Below, in pieces: positions 31,484 to 44,160 of a stretch of DNA of 64,000 bases. Position numbers and translations under genes: made by a program. The stretch is from Chara braunii (lineage: Eukaryota; Streptophyta; Charophyceae; Charales; Characeae). Location of the stretch: the NCBI GenBank assembly GCA_003427395.1, contig BFEA01000313.1, positions 505,082-569,081 of the forward strand, read 5' to 3'. The notes below the pieces were generated by a model, which had not been told where the DNA came from, did no database searches, and worked only from the letters and a program-made list of their open reading frames with translations. Position 1 is the first letter of the stretch, and each line of letters begins with the position of its first letter.

Positions 31484-32270
31484 ATGGCTACGGAGGTCGA
31501 TTTAGCGGCAGTTCAAAGGAGGAACTTCGCAACGTACAATGACTTCCTACGAGAGTTTACCCTGGTGGCACTAAGGATCCCCGGGGTGACGGACCGGATA
31601 ATAAGCAAATACTTCTTCAGGCAGTTCTTCGAGTTCGACAAAGATAAGATTCTGTCAGCCTACCAACAGACGAGCAAATTCGTAAACACCCCGGATGTTG
31701 ATTTCAATACGGTAACAGATCTGGCCGAAAAGACCGTAGTGACCGAGACATTGGCCTTGCTCAAAGAAGGGGAAGTCATAGATCTGACCGGTAGGACAGG
31801 CGACAAGGTAAAGAAGGGGATTGAAAGTCTACATGAACGGGTGCACGGAGTCGACAACAAGATCGAAAGGGTGGAGAACGCGTTGCTGGTTATGCAGGCG
31901 CAAGTATCTCAACCCGCCCTCCCTCCCCTTGAAGTCGTAGTTCCGCCAGGAGTAGCCAATCGAGGATTCGGACGAAGAGATCCCGCTAATGAGCAATGCA
32001 AATACTTCACCGTGGTGGGACATTTTGTGCGCGCATGCCCAACACTCAACCATGATATATTAAAAATGAGATGTATCAGGTCATTAAAGGGAGAGATATT
32101 CGGGTCGCAGGGAGAACGGGTGAGTTGAAACTCGCCAGGGGGGATGCGGCGAGCTATTATCATGCTCAATGGGCTAGAGATAGCAGCCGTAGAGGTTGAG
32201 CCGGTGGTCGATATCATCTGGGATCAACTTCGGGGCCGCAGGTCAACTTCATTTTCCGAAAAACGACGGA
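31484..32270 (+). pseudogene. gag: Element 2 gag, C-terminal part with damaged zinc knuckle
   Basis: Continues the capsid: FATYNDFLREFTLVALRIPG, RIISKYFFRQFFEFDKDKI, then a coiled-coil-like stretch (GIESLHERVHGVDNKIERVE). The CCHC knuckle reads CKYFTVVGHFVRAC, with the second Cys replaced by Phe. A TGA at 32126-32128 is followed in the same frame by PGGMRRAIIMLNGLEIAAVE, which links to the protease region. A frame change follows near 32265. Confidence 0.65.
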
Positions 32271-32467
32271 CGTGATAGGGTGAATGCGACTACTCGGCTA
32301 GGGACGGCTGGGAGAAGGATAATTCGTGACACCGTGATGGAAGAGGTCGCTAGAAGCTCCGTACCCCAGGCAGAGCCCGAGGCTATGAGAAGTCTAGGGA
32401 ACAGGAGCCTACAGACAAAGTTACCGCCGCAAAAAAGAAGTTTAGGTATCAAATCCCGATCTTAACC
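32271..32467 (+). pseudogene. Element 2 gag-protease linker
   Basis: The frame open from 32196 to 32465 carries GRRIIRDTVMEEVARSS and continues the linker. Coding then moves back to another frame shortly before 32468 (KFRYQIPILTMPEID). Two frame changes within 300 bases show decay. Confidence 0.4.
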
Positions 32468-33178
32468 ATGCCTGAAATCGATGACACCCTTAGCAAATTA
32501 TTGGGAACCATGGTGTCCGTGTCGTTTCAGACCATGCTGCAAGCCAGCCCTAGGTTGCTCAAAGGGCTTAGACAACTGTTGACTCGGCGGCGAGTAGAGA
32601 TAGACGAAAACCCCGACTCACCGGAAGAGGAAAGGGAGGAGGAAGCTCCGCAAGAGGTCGCTAACCTTCAGAGGAGTCGCGGGGATTTGGGGGATCTCGA
32701 GAAAGTCTTTGCGGACATCCGCCTGAGCCTGCTAGACCGAGAAGGTGGCGAGGTCATGAGGGAATCTCCCGGAACAAAGCTCAACTTTCATGCGCTACCC
32801 GTAGGAAAGCTGAAAATCCAGATCGGGATTCATTATATCGACGCATTAGTAGACGGGGGAGCGGAAATCACTCTCATAAGGAGAGATTTCGCAATAATCA
32901 CAGGCTATACGGTAAATAAGGAAGTAACAGGGAGCATCCGGGGAGGCGGTGGGGAAATCTCGTTCGCTGGGTATGTCACGAAATGCGCAGTCAAGGCAGG
33001 TATCAGGGAGTCGATCTAGTCGTTTCAACGGATGACAGTAATGGAGGAAATGGACCACGACATAATCCTCGGGAGACTATGGTGTGCAAACGTAGAAATG
33101 ATAGGCATGCACTTGCACGATGACACGTACATGGTAGACATAGAGGACCCAATAACCGGCCGGGGCGAGCTCCGCTGA
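32468..33178 (+). pseudogene. Element 2 aspartic protease region
   Basis: An acidic linker, then the retropepsin-like domain: HYIDALVDGGAEITLI has D-G-G at the active site instead of D-T/S-G, and HDIILGRLWC supplies the I-L-G-R motif. TAG 33017-33019 splits it and TGA 33176-33178 ends it. This copy is predicted inactive. Confidence 0.6.
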
Positions 33179-33618
33179 CTCCTTGGGATGGGAGGAGACC
33201 CTCCGAAGGGGAAGCTAGCAACATGGTCACCATCATTCGAAGATAGCGTGCGGAAGGGGGCTTTCACACGGATAGAAGGTATGAGAGAAAGGGTAGAAAT
33301 GATGATTGAGGAGGTATTCAACAAGAAGGAATGAATCAAGATGGGCCTGCCCCAGAAGAAGAGAAGGCAGGAGGACGAAGTCTTAGGTGTTATGGTGGCA
33401 GAAAAGGAATCAGAAGTCGAACTCGGAGCCAGCTAGCCCAAGCGGAAAGAAGTGCGCATGGACGTGCCCGAAGTCGCACTCGAGATCCACGATTTGTTAC
33501 AGCTTATCAAGACCCTCAGATACCACAAGGTAGGAGTGGACTCGGCGACCTTGGCCAAATTCGAAGGAGAGGTGCAAAAGGGATATTGTCTGAATGAAAA
33601 ATTTGTCAGTATTCAACC
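33179..33618 (+). pseudogene. Element 2 protease-RT linker
   Basis: The best coding frame is 33437-33622 (DVPEVALEIHDLLQLIKTLR to KFVSIQP), ended by TGA 33620-33622. The longer overlapping ORF starting at 33331 in another frame looks like a shadow. It is homologous in position to the linker that precedes RT in elements 1 and 3. Confidence 0.35.
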
Positions 33619-34610
33619 ATGAATCGTAGAGGCGACAAGGGTAATCCCGACCGTTCATTTTTTAGGAGAAAGATCATGGAAGGAAGTGTTCAAAAGTACA
33701 AGCCAGTAGGGAAGAAAGCAAGACCGGTCTTGATCCTGCTAGAGACATCGAAGGAAGAAGTTATGGAGAAGGAGGAGGAAGTTCTTCGAATGATCCAAGA
33801 GAGACGAGCGACGGAAGGGCACCGAATACCAGATGAGATAGCTGACACAATGAAGATAGGGGTAGACGGATTCTTAGCGGAAGAGGAAACCCGCCTGATC
33901 AAAAGGACCTGCCAAGAGTTTCACCTGACATTTGCTTTTAGTGATCACCAAAAAGGACGGCTGGACGCGAAGCTGATTCCTCCGGTCAGAATTCACACGG
34001 AAGTGCATGAGTGCTGGAATGACAAGGGTCCGTCCTATGAGTTTGGGATAGGGGGGGAAGTGACAGACCTTCTTCGAGCAAAGATGGATTCCTTCGTCGC
34101 AAAACCTACAGCGTCGCCATACACAAACTGGTGGTTCATCTTTCGGAAGTCCAACAAGACGCTGAGGTGGATTCAGGATCTGCAGAACTTGAATGCAGTA
34201 ACCATCCGGGATGTGGGTTGCTACCTCAGGCCGATCTATTAGCAGAGTCGCACGCCGGCCGGAGCATTTACTCCGCGATAGATCTGTACTCGGGGTACGA
34301 CCAGCTTCCATTGGATGTTCGGGATAGGCCCTACACCGCAATGCACACCCTCGTAGGCCAGTTACAAATGCACGTGACCCCTATGAGCTTCACAAACGTG
34401 GTAGCAGAAGCGCAACGGAAAATGCTCGCGGTAGCCGGAGACATGTTTCCAGAAAAGTGTGAGCCCTACATTGATGACAACCCGATTAAAGACGCTCAAG
34501 AGAATAACGATACGGAAGTGCGGTTGGGAATCCGAAGATTTGTATGGGACCATCTACAGGACATCAAGGACTTACTGCGCCGATTCCTAGTATACAACAT
34601 TACGGTGTCG
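33619..34610 (+). pseudogene. pol: Element 2 reverse transcriptase, truncated
   Basis: Frame 1 (33619-34242): LTFAFSDHQKGRLDAKLIPP, NWWFIFRKSNKTLRWIQDLQ, NAVTIRDVG. After a frameshift near 34220 the next frame reads QADLLAESHAGRSIYSAIDL (first catalytic Asp), YSGYDQLPLD, AMHTLVGQLQM, MSFTNVVAEAQ and EPYIDDNPIKDA with intact YIDD, then RRFVWDHLQDI. Homology to the other two polymerases stops at NITVS (34608-34610), exactly where a 1.8-kb repeat begins. RNase H and integrase are absent from the window. Confidence 0.75.
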
Positions 34611-36159
34611 GACAAAATACCCTTACAACTTACAAGGGTATTTTGCCATATATTTGCATTAGGCACGGTGGCAGCGTCAGCTACCATGACATAAATGGGG
34701 TGTGCACGCTTGGCGTGACACAAGGAGCAAAATTCCTCGGCCACTAAGGCCGGGGCAAAAATCGGTGAGAAAATTTCGTATGTACGCGCGTTATTATGAC
34801 ACGCGCCGTGGTGATTTGGATCCGTAGTAATACCCCTCGGCAGAAGAGGTCGAAGGGTCAGATGGGTTGATGATTGTGTCAGGTAGGTCTGTAACACGCA
34901 CTGAGAATTGGTCCGGTGCCTGTCTTCCCTCCGGTACTGGGTGTTCTAAAAATTTCAGTCTATTGTCTTCCCCTACCCAGCCTCCGGGTCGAGTATCCGC
35001 CACATCTACTTCTACTTGGTATGGTGCCAGCCTACCCGCCACTTGAAGTAATTACCCTACTGCGACCCTTGATGCCGCGGCCACGGCTAAGTACCGGCCC
35101 TTCTTGCCTTCCAATGAAAATACGTGCCCTTGCGGGCCACGCATGCGCCCAAGGCGGCGGGCATTCAGATAGGCACGCAGATTAGCAAGCGTGCACGCTA
35201 GCGCTGGCTAGAGTGGGCTCAGGCCATTGGTTGGACTGGGCCACATTACTTTATGAATACTAGAGCTACTCCTTTTTTATTTGAAGTGGGAGCTAGCTCA
35301 GTAGGTTTCAGTACAAGGTTGATATGTGAGGGATTTTGAGGATTAAGGCCTGCTACCCTCGGAGCTAGTTTTCTTTTAATAGGGAGCTCTACTTTCGTTT
35401 TGCCTAAGGTTTGAACGGTAGGGACTCGAACCCACGACCTCTTTAGCAAGGTTGGATAAGGTAGTTGTCTCGTTGAAACGAGATGCTACGTTTAGCAGTT
35501 AGATTCGTTCGTACTTTTATTTGACTTTTTTATTTTTATCTAAGAAGTAGATTCGTTTATTTTTGTTTCTCTTTTCCCGCAACTGTTAATTTTCAGATTC
35601 GTTTCGTGGACCTACACCCAAAATCCGGGCTGATTCAGCCAAAGGAAGGATAGAGGCCCGACAGTCTCTACCGTGAAGGCATCTGCCTATAGAGCGGGGG
35701 TCCCTCGTCAAGGAGAGGACAAGCCACCGCGAGATCAGGCTGAGGCGAGATCGGGAATCGGCCGTGTGATAGCCGGTGAAGAGCACAGAAACGCGAAGGG
35801 AGGACCACGAAAGGACTAGGAGAGACCACTCGTAAGGAGGAGAGAACCGTGAGAAAGAGAGAAGGGGAAAGTGAAGAAAGGAGAAGGCAGTCGCGCGTGA
35901 GAAAGAAGGAAAAGAGAAAGAAGGAGAGAAGAGAAGAGAAGAAGGAGGAGGAGAAGGAGAGAAGAAGTGGGACGGAGAGGCTCACCTGGCCAGAGGACGA
36001 CGACGGGTTGTCGAAGACGACAGTAACAACGACGAAGACAGTGACAGCGACGGGAGCGGGAGAAAGAGCGAGTAAGTCTCGTTTCCTCGCGACCAATCCC
36101 CGTGTGTCCATCAATAGGAGGAGCAAATAAATAAATAAATAAACAAATAAATAAATAAG

Positions 36160-36194
<35 letters not shown>

Positions 36195-36195
36195 G

Positions 36196-36230
<35 letters not shown>

Positions 36231-36432
36231 AAATAGAAATCGAATGAATATACCCCTACAACGTAGGGATATACGCTACCATTGTATGTACTACGTATGT
36301 ATGAATGCATATATGAAAAGAGAGAGAGTGCTTCTTCTTCCTCCTCCCAGTCCACCTTCTTCTTTTCACCCTCTCATCACCTGACTTCTCAGTATCAGCA
36401 GACTAAGACAGAGGAGAGTGTGAGAGAGAGGG
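34608..36432. repeat. 1.8-kb dispersed repeat, copy 1
   Basis: Near-identical to 59722-61512 in order and sequence, starting TCGGACAAAATACC. It opens with an inverted repeat AAAATACCCTT / AAGGGTATTTT, then GTGTGCACGCTTGGCGTGAC, a GA-rich stretch (35780-35960) and an AAAT microsatellite. A tRNA-like B-box, GGTTCGAGTCC, lies on the minus strand at 35422-35432. It has no coding capacity. Its start replaces the rest of element 2's polymerase. Confidence 0.85.
36123..36235. repeat. (AAAT)n microsatellite
   Basis: About 28 imperfect AAAT/AAGT units. A shorter version occurs in the second 1.8-kb copy (61249-61320) and at 36709-36737. Confidence 0.9.
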
Positions 36433-36476
36433 AAAGAGCCTATAAGTCTCCTACCCGTGGTTCGCCGCACGCAGCG

Positions 36477-36569
36477 TCGATCGATGGAATGAGCAAATCA
36501 AAGAGTGACAGTGCATGTTGCCACGTTTCAACGAAAGATTCATCCCGGGTTGCTCATCCTATCGATGGA
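36477..36569. repeat. About 93-bp hairpin element, copy 1
   Basis: Ends TCGATGGAATGAGCAAATC and TTGCTCATCCTATCGATGGA are inverted repeats flanking a body with CACGTTTCAACGAAAGATTC. Confidence 0.6.
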
Positions 36570-36869
36570 CTGTGTGTGAGTGTGTGTGTGTGTGTGCGAA
36601 TGTGTATACGATGGTGCGTGTGTGTGGGTGCGTAAGGAAAGAAGGATACTTACCTGGTCGCCGCTGCTATTGTCAGTACCGTCGGGCGACCGGCCCAAAC
36701 GCAACGTATAAATAAATAAATAAATAAATAAATAAAATGATGACTACTTACATTCATCATCTTCGAGTTATCACTGTCATTTTTGTTATTTACTTATTGA
36801 TGACTATTATAGCAAGAGCCATGAGACGTACGCGAGAAAAGCAATAAGGCATGAGGTACGCACGCTCCG

Positions 36870-36962
36870 TAGATAGGTAGAATGAGCAAATCGAAAGGAG
36901 GCATTGTATAGTTCCACATTTCAGCGGGAGATTCATTCCGTTTTGCTCATCCTATCGATGGA
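36870..36962. repeat. About 93-bp hairpin element, copy 2
   Basis: TAGATAGGTAGAATGAGCAAA and TTTTGCTCATCCTATCGATG flank CACATTTCAGCGGGAGATTC. Same length and layout as copy 1. Confidence 0.6.
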
Positions 36963-37952
36963 ATGAGTGTGTGTGTGTGAGAGAGAGAGAAAGAGAGACG
37001 CGTATATATATCTGCGCTTTGGCCTCCCGTTGCCACGATCGGGACACATGAAAACGGCTATTGAACATGCATGACACGGAGAGAGAGAGAGAGTTCTTCT
37101 TCTTCCTCTTCTCAGTTTACCATTTCCCTCTCACCCTCTCGTTACCTGACTTCGCTGCATCAGCAGACTATGAGTGTGTAAGAGAGAGTGTGGTGACTCG
37201 ACATTGGATTCAGACATTTTGAAGAAGGGCTATTTGGGACTTGTAATGAGACTTGGTGTTGACGACACTCCCATCTCCCCTTCTTCGTCTAACCTCCCCT
37301 TCTTCGTCTGGTATGGTTAGGGCTGGCGCAGTCTTCCTGTGTAAGGCGCCAGACCCCTTTACACCACGGAATGATGATGATGTTCGGAGCTGCATTACAG
37401 TATTGATTGTTCGGATCATCGGTGCCTAAAGTTTTCCACTACGCTATCTCGTACTTTGTACGAAAGATCGGTTCTCAATCCAATTTGCACCAATGCAGTA
37501 AGCGACGAGAGTACGCGTGTGTGAGTAAGGTGAGAGAGAGAGAGAGAGGGAGAGTTCGTCTTCTTCCTCCTCTAAATCCGCCATCTCCCCTCACCCTCTC
37601 ACTACCTGAATTCTCAGTGTCGGCAGACTGCGACAAAGAGAGAGAGATACGGGGATGTATTTTCGCACATTGGGCTCCTGTTGCCACGATCTGGACACAT
37701 GAAAACGGATGCGAGAGACTTTGAGTCCCCAACCATGGCCAACAGCTAAGTCAGCCACCCCTCACCCTCTCGCTACACGATCTAGTCATCGGAGAGCTAC
37801 TACTACTACTACTACTACGAGAGGAAAGAGAGAGAGGATTACGATCATGGGCAACATATCAGGTCGGAAGCCTCCAAGGTCATGATTGGGTTCATGCGGC
37901 GAAAGAGTCACTTCAACACATACGTATGGCCGCAGCTGTCTGCACGCTACCT

Positions 37953-38042
37953 GGATCGGTAGAACGAACGAATTAAAGATGGCAGTGTATACTTCCACGC
38001 TTCAGCGGAAGATTCATTCCGTTTTGCTCGTCCTATCGACGG
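37953..38042. repeat. About 90-bp hairpin element, copy 3
   Basis: GATCGGTAGAACGAACGAAT and TTTTGCTCGTCCTATCGACG flank CACGCTTCAGCGGAAGATTC. Confidence 0.55.
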
Positions 38043-38231
38043 ATGTGTGTGCGTGAGACGTTCATGATTCGACCAAGGAGAGAGAGAGGGAGTGAGAGAG
38101 AAAGGAGTTCGAAGAGGGAGAGAAAGAGAGGGAGATGATGCATGTATGGGAATGAGAGGAGGAGATAATGAGCCTTCAGCCTTGGCCAACACCTGAGCCT
38201 CTCACCCGCTGCTCACCACGAGCTACTTGGA

Positions 38232-38322
38232 CTGATAGAAACGAGCAAGTCAAAGTGGTGGCAGTGTACATTTCCCCGTTTCAGCGGAGGATTCGTTCCG
38301 ATTAACTCGTCCTAACGATGGG
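38232..38322. repeat. About 90-bp hairpin element, copy 4
   Basis: CTGATAGAAACGAGCAAGTC and ACTCGTCCTAACGATGGG flank CCCGTTTCAGCGGAGGATTC. The most diverged copy. Confidence 0.5.
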
Positions 38323-39949
38323 ATATGTGTGAGAGACGTTCATGATTCGATAAAAAGGGTGAGGTGCATGTAGCATCTGTGAATGGGGAAACGAAGTAGT
38401 AAGTGTAGCGCAAGACGGACCTGGTACGGGAAGCATGAAATATTGATCGCCATATGCACGTACTTCGAGGATGTTGTTGATGACATCTTTCGGCATCGTA
38501 GTATAGGTAAGATAGGATTTCGCGACATGTAGTCTGGACGCCGAACGCCAGATTGGATATCAACTCTGGTTCTTCGCCAATAAATAGTGGGATTATTTCA
38601 ACATTGTCAATTATGAACTCTAGGTGTATTCTTACTCAGTGAAACCTCGAGGTACAAGGCTCCTGTTGGTGCGAAGTCTAGAACTAATCTGGCCTTACAT
38701 ACATGATGATGTTTTGATTGCTGAAAAATTGTTATTTCCCGTATATGTTTTTTAACTATTGTCATCATTATTATTGTTATTATTATTATTATTTTATTAT
38801 TATTATTATTATTTTATTAATATTATTATTATTATTATTTCTTGATTATGGTCAGCAACTCAGTTGTGCACAAGCGAAAGAGAGGGGGAGAGTACGTATC
38901 CGTGCTACACGTTCGCTGCACCGATGGATCCTACGAGTTGCTTGCCTGGGTCAAGAGGCCCAGGTAATCTTCTTCAGGTTCATCGTGACGAGGGTGGATC
39001 GTTGCAGTTATCAACCTTGTACGAGGAAAGTGCCTAGTAAAACGCGAGTCATCAGCCAGCGTTGATTGCGTCCCTGCCCTTTGTGCACGCCGCCGTCACT
39101 CCTACCGATGGAAATGGTCCGGTGAAGAATATGGATTGCAGAGAATCTTGGCGGTTGTTGCTGAAGGGGGCTGTGACTCTCACTAAACAAGGGTGGGATA
39201 CAAGGCGAGTAGGCATCTGACTGATGAATATGTAAGGAGAAGGAAGAGGGTGAGAAGGAAAGGAAACAAAGGAGGCGGGGAAGAGAGAAAGATCGAAGGT
39301 GAAGGAAGGGAGAAAAGATCAGAGAAGGAAAGAGAAAGGAGGGGAGGAGAAAGATCGGAAAAAGGAGAGAGAAGAAAGGAGGTGAGAAGAGAGCGGAAAA
39401 GGAAAGAGAAAGAAGAGAGAGAGCCAGGCATGTCACATCGCCAACAGAGATACCATTCCCCTTTCGCTTGGGACGCGCGATCATTCCCCTCTTGAAGGCG
39501 ATGGTTGGCATCGGTGGCTCTTCGACTCCCACCCTCCCATTTCCCCTTGATGGCGACAACAACCGCCACTGGCTCTTCGACCTTGCTCACACATGCAAAC
39601 ACACGCAGCCGGGGAGAGAGAGAGAGAGAGTGAATGAGAGAGAGGAAGATAGAGAGGGTGAGCGTACAATGTAAGAGGGAGAAGGAGACAAGGGTACAAG
39701 GGAAAACCATGACGATGTGAAGTAGACAAGAAGGAGGACGATGGGATAGAGGTAGGAAGCGACTTACTGGGAAGGAGTGCCCGCGCCCTTCGATGGTCAA
39801 GGGAAATGAAAATCAGGAAAGAGGGAGAGTTCTTACCTTGTCGCCCGTTGATCATTACCTCTGCATCCAGGGGACGGAAACTCGCCTTTATTTGACTGTA
39901 TCGGACCTGAAAGATAGGTAGTATACATTTAGTGTCACTATTATTATTA

Positions 39950-39993
<44 letters not shown>

Positions 39994-40456
39994 GACTGTT
40001 GATGACGAACAGGTGACATGGTGGATTAGGCTGAATAGGATCTGCCATTTGGAGCCTGGGCACCGAGCGCCGGGCAGGATAACGACTTTGGGTCAGTGAT
40101 GATGATGATGACGATGTGGGGGCACTTACCTTGCGATGGCGATGGTCTGCATGGGCAGCATCTTCGAGTACTTTCGGGTGCCGCTGATGTCAACAGTTGC
40201 AATGTCTTTTGTAGTCTGTAATAGCTGTGTAGGAATAGGCTGGCCACTGAATGCCAGGTGTGAGTGTGAAGGAGCTGGACTCTTGCGTTGAGAGGAGAGA
40301 GAGTACTCTCCATGAACATTGGTTTTCAGTGCTACGAACGTCCATTAGAGTATTATTGGTGCACTGCTCCTCTTTGGACACGGTGTGACTAGTCGGCTTT
40401 CAATATGACGATGTGATCTGGGATTGTCATCTCGTTGTTGCATACTTTCCTTGCTC

Positions 40457-40515
<59 letters not shown>

Positions 40516-43500
40516 GATACACTATGGTCTTTGAGTGCTCATGGCATTTGTGAGTTGGGGAGAAAGACGTACCTGGGTAGTGAGGAGATCGGTTTGGTGT
40601 TGACATCATCACTCACTGGTCGTCAAGTTGTCCGATTGCTTTCATTACTGTAGTTGTAGGCTTAGTCTGTAGAGTAGATAGGACCCCTGGTGCCATTCAC
40701 AAGAGAGAGCTACATTGTGTTATGTTGTTGGTGTTGCCCTGATTGGGCTTGGGTAGTGACTCAGGATTCTTCTGTATCATTCTCAATGGATGGCTTCTCG
40801 GTTCCATTATACTATCTACTCTTGCTTTAACTGCCTGGATATCAGTGTGAATTGCATTCTGAGTTCTGTGCTTTGTCCATACTAATGTTTATTATTATTG
40901 TTATCATTATTATTATTATAGTTGCGTAGACAGATTCGCTCTCGGTCACACCTTTCATGCGTGTGACAACAGCGCAGCAAATTGGCGATGCACGCCCATT
41001 CAAAACTCAGAGTATGGCAATCTGGATAATAGTTCACTTCGGGTGGCTATGACGCCGCAGCCCCAATGACTCTCTGTTCACAAGCACATGGGATCATCCG
41101 GTGTATCTCACATGCTATTTGCTACACTACACAGAAAGAGAGAATGTGGACAGACAGCAGGCAGAAAACGACAGACAGACGGCCAGACAGTAGACAAAAC
41201 AAACAGCAAACAGACGGACAAACACACAGATAGGATTTCGACATTGGTTATGTGTTGATGATGTTGAGACTATACCAGCATTGCCAGTTCTGAACTTTGC
41301 TGTGTTCCTAATCGGTGGGATTCGTAATGCAATTCAGAATCTGGTTTTGGTTCTGGGTCACGCCTGCCTGGTCATCCGTGTGTTATGCTGTAGGTTTCTG
41401 TCAAAGTTCGCTATTTTTTACCTTCCTTGCTAAGTAGGCTCTGCCATCTGTAGTTTGGGCGTGGGGAACAAGATAGGGAATCGACATTGGCTCTATGTTA
41501 ATAGTGATGAGACTATACAGACATTGTCAACTATGAGCTATTGCTAAGTTCTTATTTGGTGGGACTCGTAATACAGTCCTGTTTTTGGGTTCAAAGCCGC
41601 TCAGCTTACTGCAGTTACGTTTATTATCACCGTTATCATTATTTTATCATTATTACAAACGGGCTTGCTTTCTTCCCCACTTTACTTGCATACAAACGGG
41701 ATTCACGCCAACTGACGACATGCGCCCACACGGTACTCAGAGAAATGGCTTCCAGATAACAGTTCACTTCCACTAACTATAACGACTAAGCACCCAACAA
41801 CCCACTGTTCACACACACCGGACACCCTGGGTATCCCACAGTGCTACTTACTAAGCACACACTAAAAGAGAACAGACAAACAGGCTGAACAGACAGACAA
41901 AATCGCACAGACTGTAACACACACACACACACAGAAGAGGGAAAGACGAACAGACAATACCGGGCGAACAAATATACCAGGTAACAGACACACCGGGAAG
42001 ACGAATACACAAGCACATATGGACAGACGCAGGCCTATCAAGACAAGCACTGATGTGCAGACAGATTGAACCAAACGAGCGGACCGACTGGACAAACCAA
42101 GAGCGAAAAGACAATCAGACGACAGATAGACAGTTGGGAGGACTGATCTACCAAGAAACAGACAGGCAGGAAAACTTACCTGTGGCTCCATAGCTTTCGC
42201 CTAATCCCTCTGCTCTATCTCATCCCCTTCCCTCCGTCTGTGTATAAAGGAGGACTGTGTCGAGCTGTCCATTATGTGGCCCTAACAGGTGCTACTTCGT
42301 TTCTGCTTTGCCTTTTGCCTTCCATGGAAATGTCCCAAGATGCGCACCTGACATTATGGTTCTCATGCGAATGCTACCCCGGGCCAATCGTCAATGACAC
42401 CGTCCGACCCCACCAAACCGAGACTCACCCGCATGCGTTTGCACTTACACACACCACGTCCAAGCTCGCCAACTAAACACGGGGCATACTTGCAAGATCG
42501 CATGAATCACAAACGAATCCAGGGAACACAGCAAAACAAAGTTTGATTCTGAATCCACGGTGGTCCTCGAGTACACGTGGCCGCTGTGTGAATGGAAAAC
42601 GAGGTTGTGAGTGTAGCTAGAGACATAACTGGTGCTGGGAACGTGTGACATTGGCTGCTGAACGCTCGTTCTCCGGGAAAAGCTGTTGCCGTCAACTTCT
42701 TGGGCTGTAGTATAGGCCAGTAGGATCTATTGCACGTAGTCTGGGCACCGGGGCGCCAGATAGGATACCAACATTGATTCTTCGTTGATGATGATGATGA
42801 GACTACTTCAACATTGTCAATTATGAACTCTTGGTGTAACCTCATTTGGTAAAACTCGTGGTGCAATCCTGCAGTTGGTTCGAGAACAGAATTGTCTGAT
42901 CTCATATGTATGATGCCGTTTGATTACTGAAGTTTGCTATTATTCATTTCCTTGCAGTATTACTGTTACTATTATTATTATTATTATTATCATTATTATT
43001 TGCGTAATTAGACTTCTTTGCATATGAACAGTAGCACGGCAACTGGCAACATGAGCCCACTCGGAACTCATCCAGACATGAGTACACTTCCAAAGGTGAC
43101 TCAGCGCCCAAACAGCTCACTGTTCACATACACCAGATTGCCCCTGGCTGCCGTACACTCTGCACCCTCCGGGAGCCTGCAGACTAGCGTGCACAAGCCG
43201 TTGTAGCAGCGCTTTCGCATGGCTTCAGCAGGAATGAATAAATGGTTGAGTGTCGCCTCCTGATGTATACTCCTGTAATCAATGATCTGAGTCTTTCCAT
43301 CGGACCGCGGTACACCCAATCTCAGAGGGCACTTACTGGGCTGGATTGGGACTGGCTGCTCCCGGTGCCGCTGGCCGCATGGTATTGCACCGCAGATTCA
43401 CCCCAGTCAAATGGCAGAAACGCAGCAATACCCGCCGGAACACGCAGCCATACAGCGAACACACAGATACAACAAAGTACACAAACATAGCAGAATACAC

Positions 43501-44114
43501 ACGGATACAACAAAATACACAGATACAGCGGATTACTCACATACGCAGTCACGGAACCTGCATGCGAATATAGTGGAATACATACACATACTGTGACACA
43601 CACGCTTGCACTTGCACACACAGCATCCAAATCAATAAGTGAGCGCGGGGAATGCATGCACGTTCGCTTGATCACAAACATAGCCAGAGAAAAGAGCAAA
43701 CAAAGTCTGATTCTCAAAGGACTGGATTTTCTCAGAAAAGTCCTTAGTTCGAGTGTGAGTCATCAAGGTCTGATGAGGGTGACGAGATACGTACCTGGCG
43801 CATGAAGGAAGAGGCGGCTATGCTATTGATATCACGTCCGTCATTGGCCTTCGGGAGTTGGAATGAGCCTGTTGCATGAAGGCAACTGTAGGTAGGATAG
43901 TAGGGTAGAGTAGGCTGGGACGCTGGGGCGCTGAGCGCCCGACAGCAAGAAGTGACCATGAATATTATGTTGGTGTGACTTACGGGCTTGAACAGTGGCT
44001 CGTTTCTCCGCCATGTTGCTCTATAAGGAATGATTCTCGGGGCTTTATACCCTCCGTTTGATCACGACAGTTTCACATCTGTGTCATCTCACAAATTGTT
44101 CACACTTATATTCC

Positions 44115-44160
<46 letters not shown>

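Noticed and set aside
35849-36130. Glu/Arg-rich ORF
   Set aside because: Produced by a GA-rich stretch in the 1.8-kb repeat. The second copy is also open there, but composition alone explains it.
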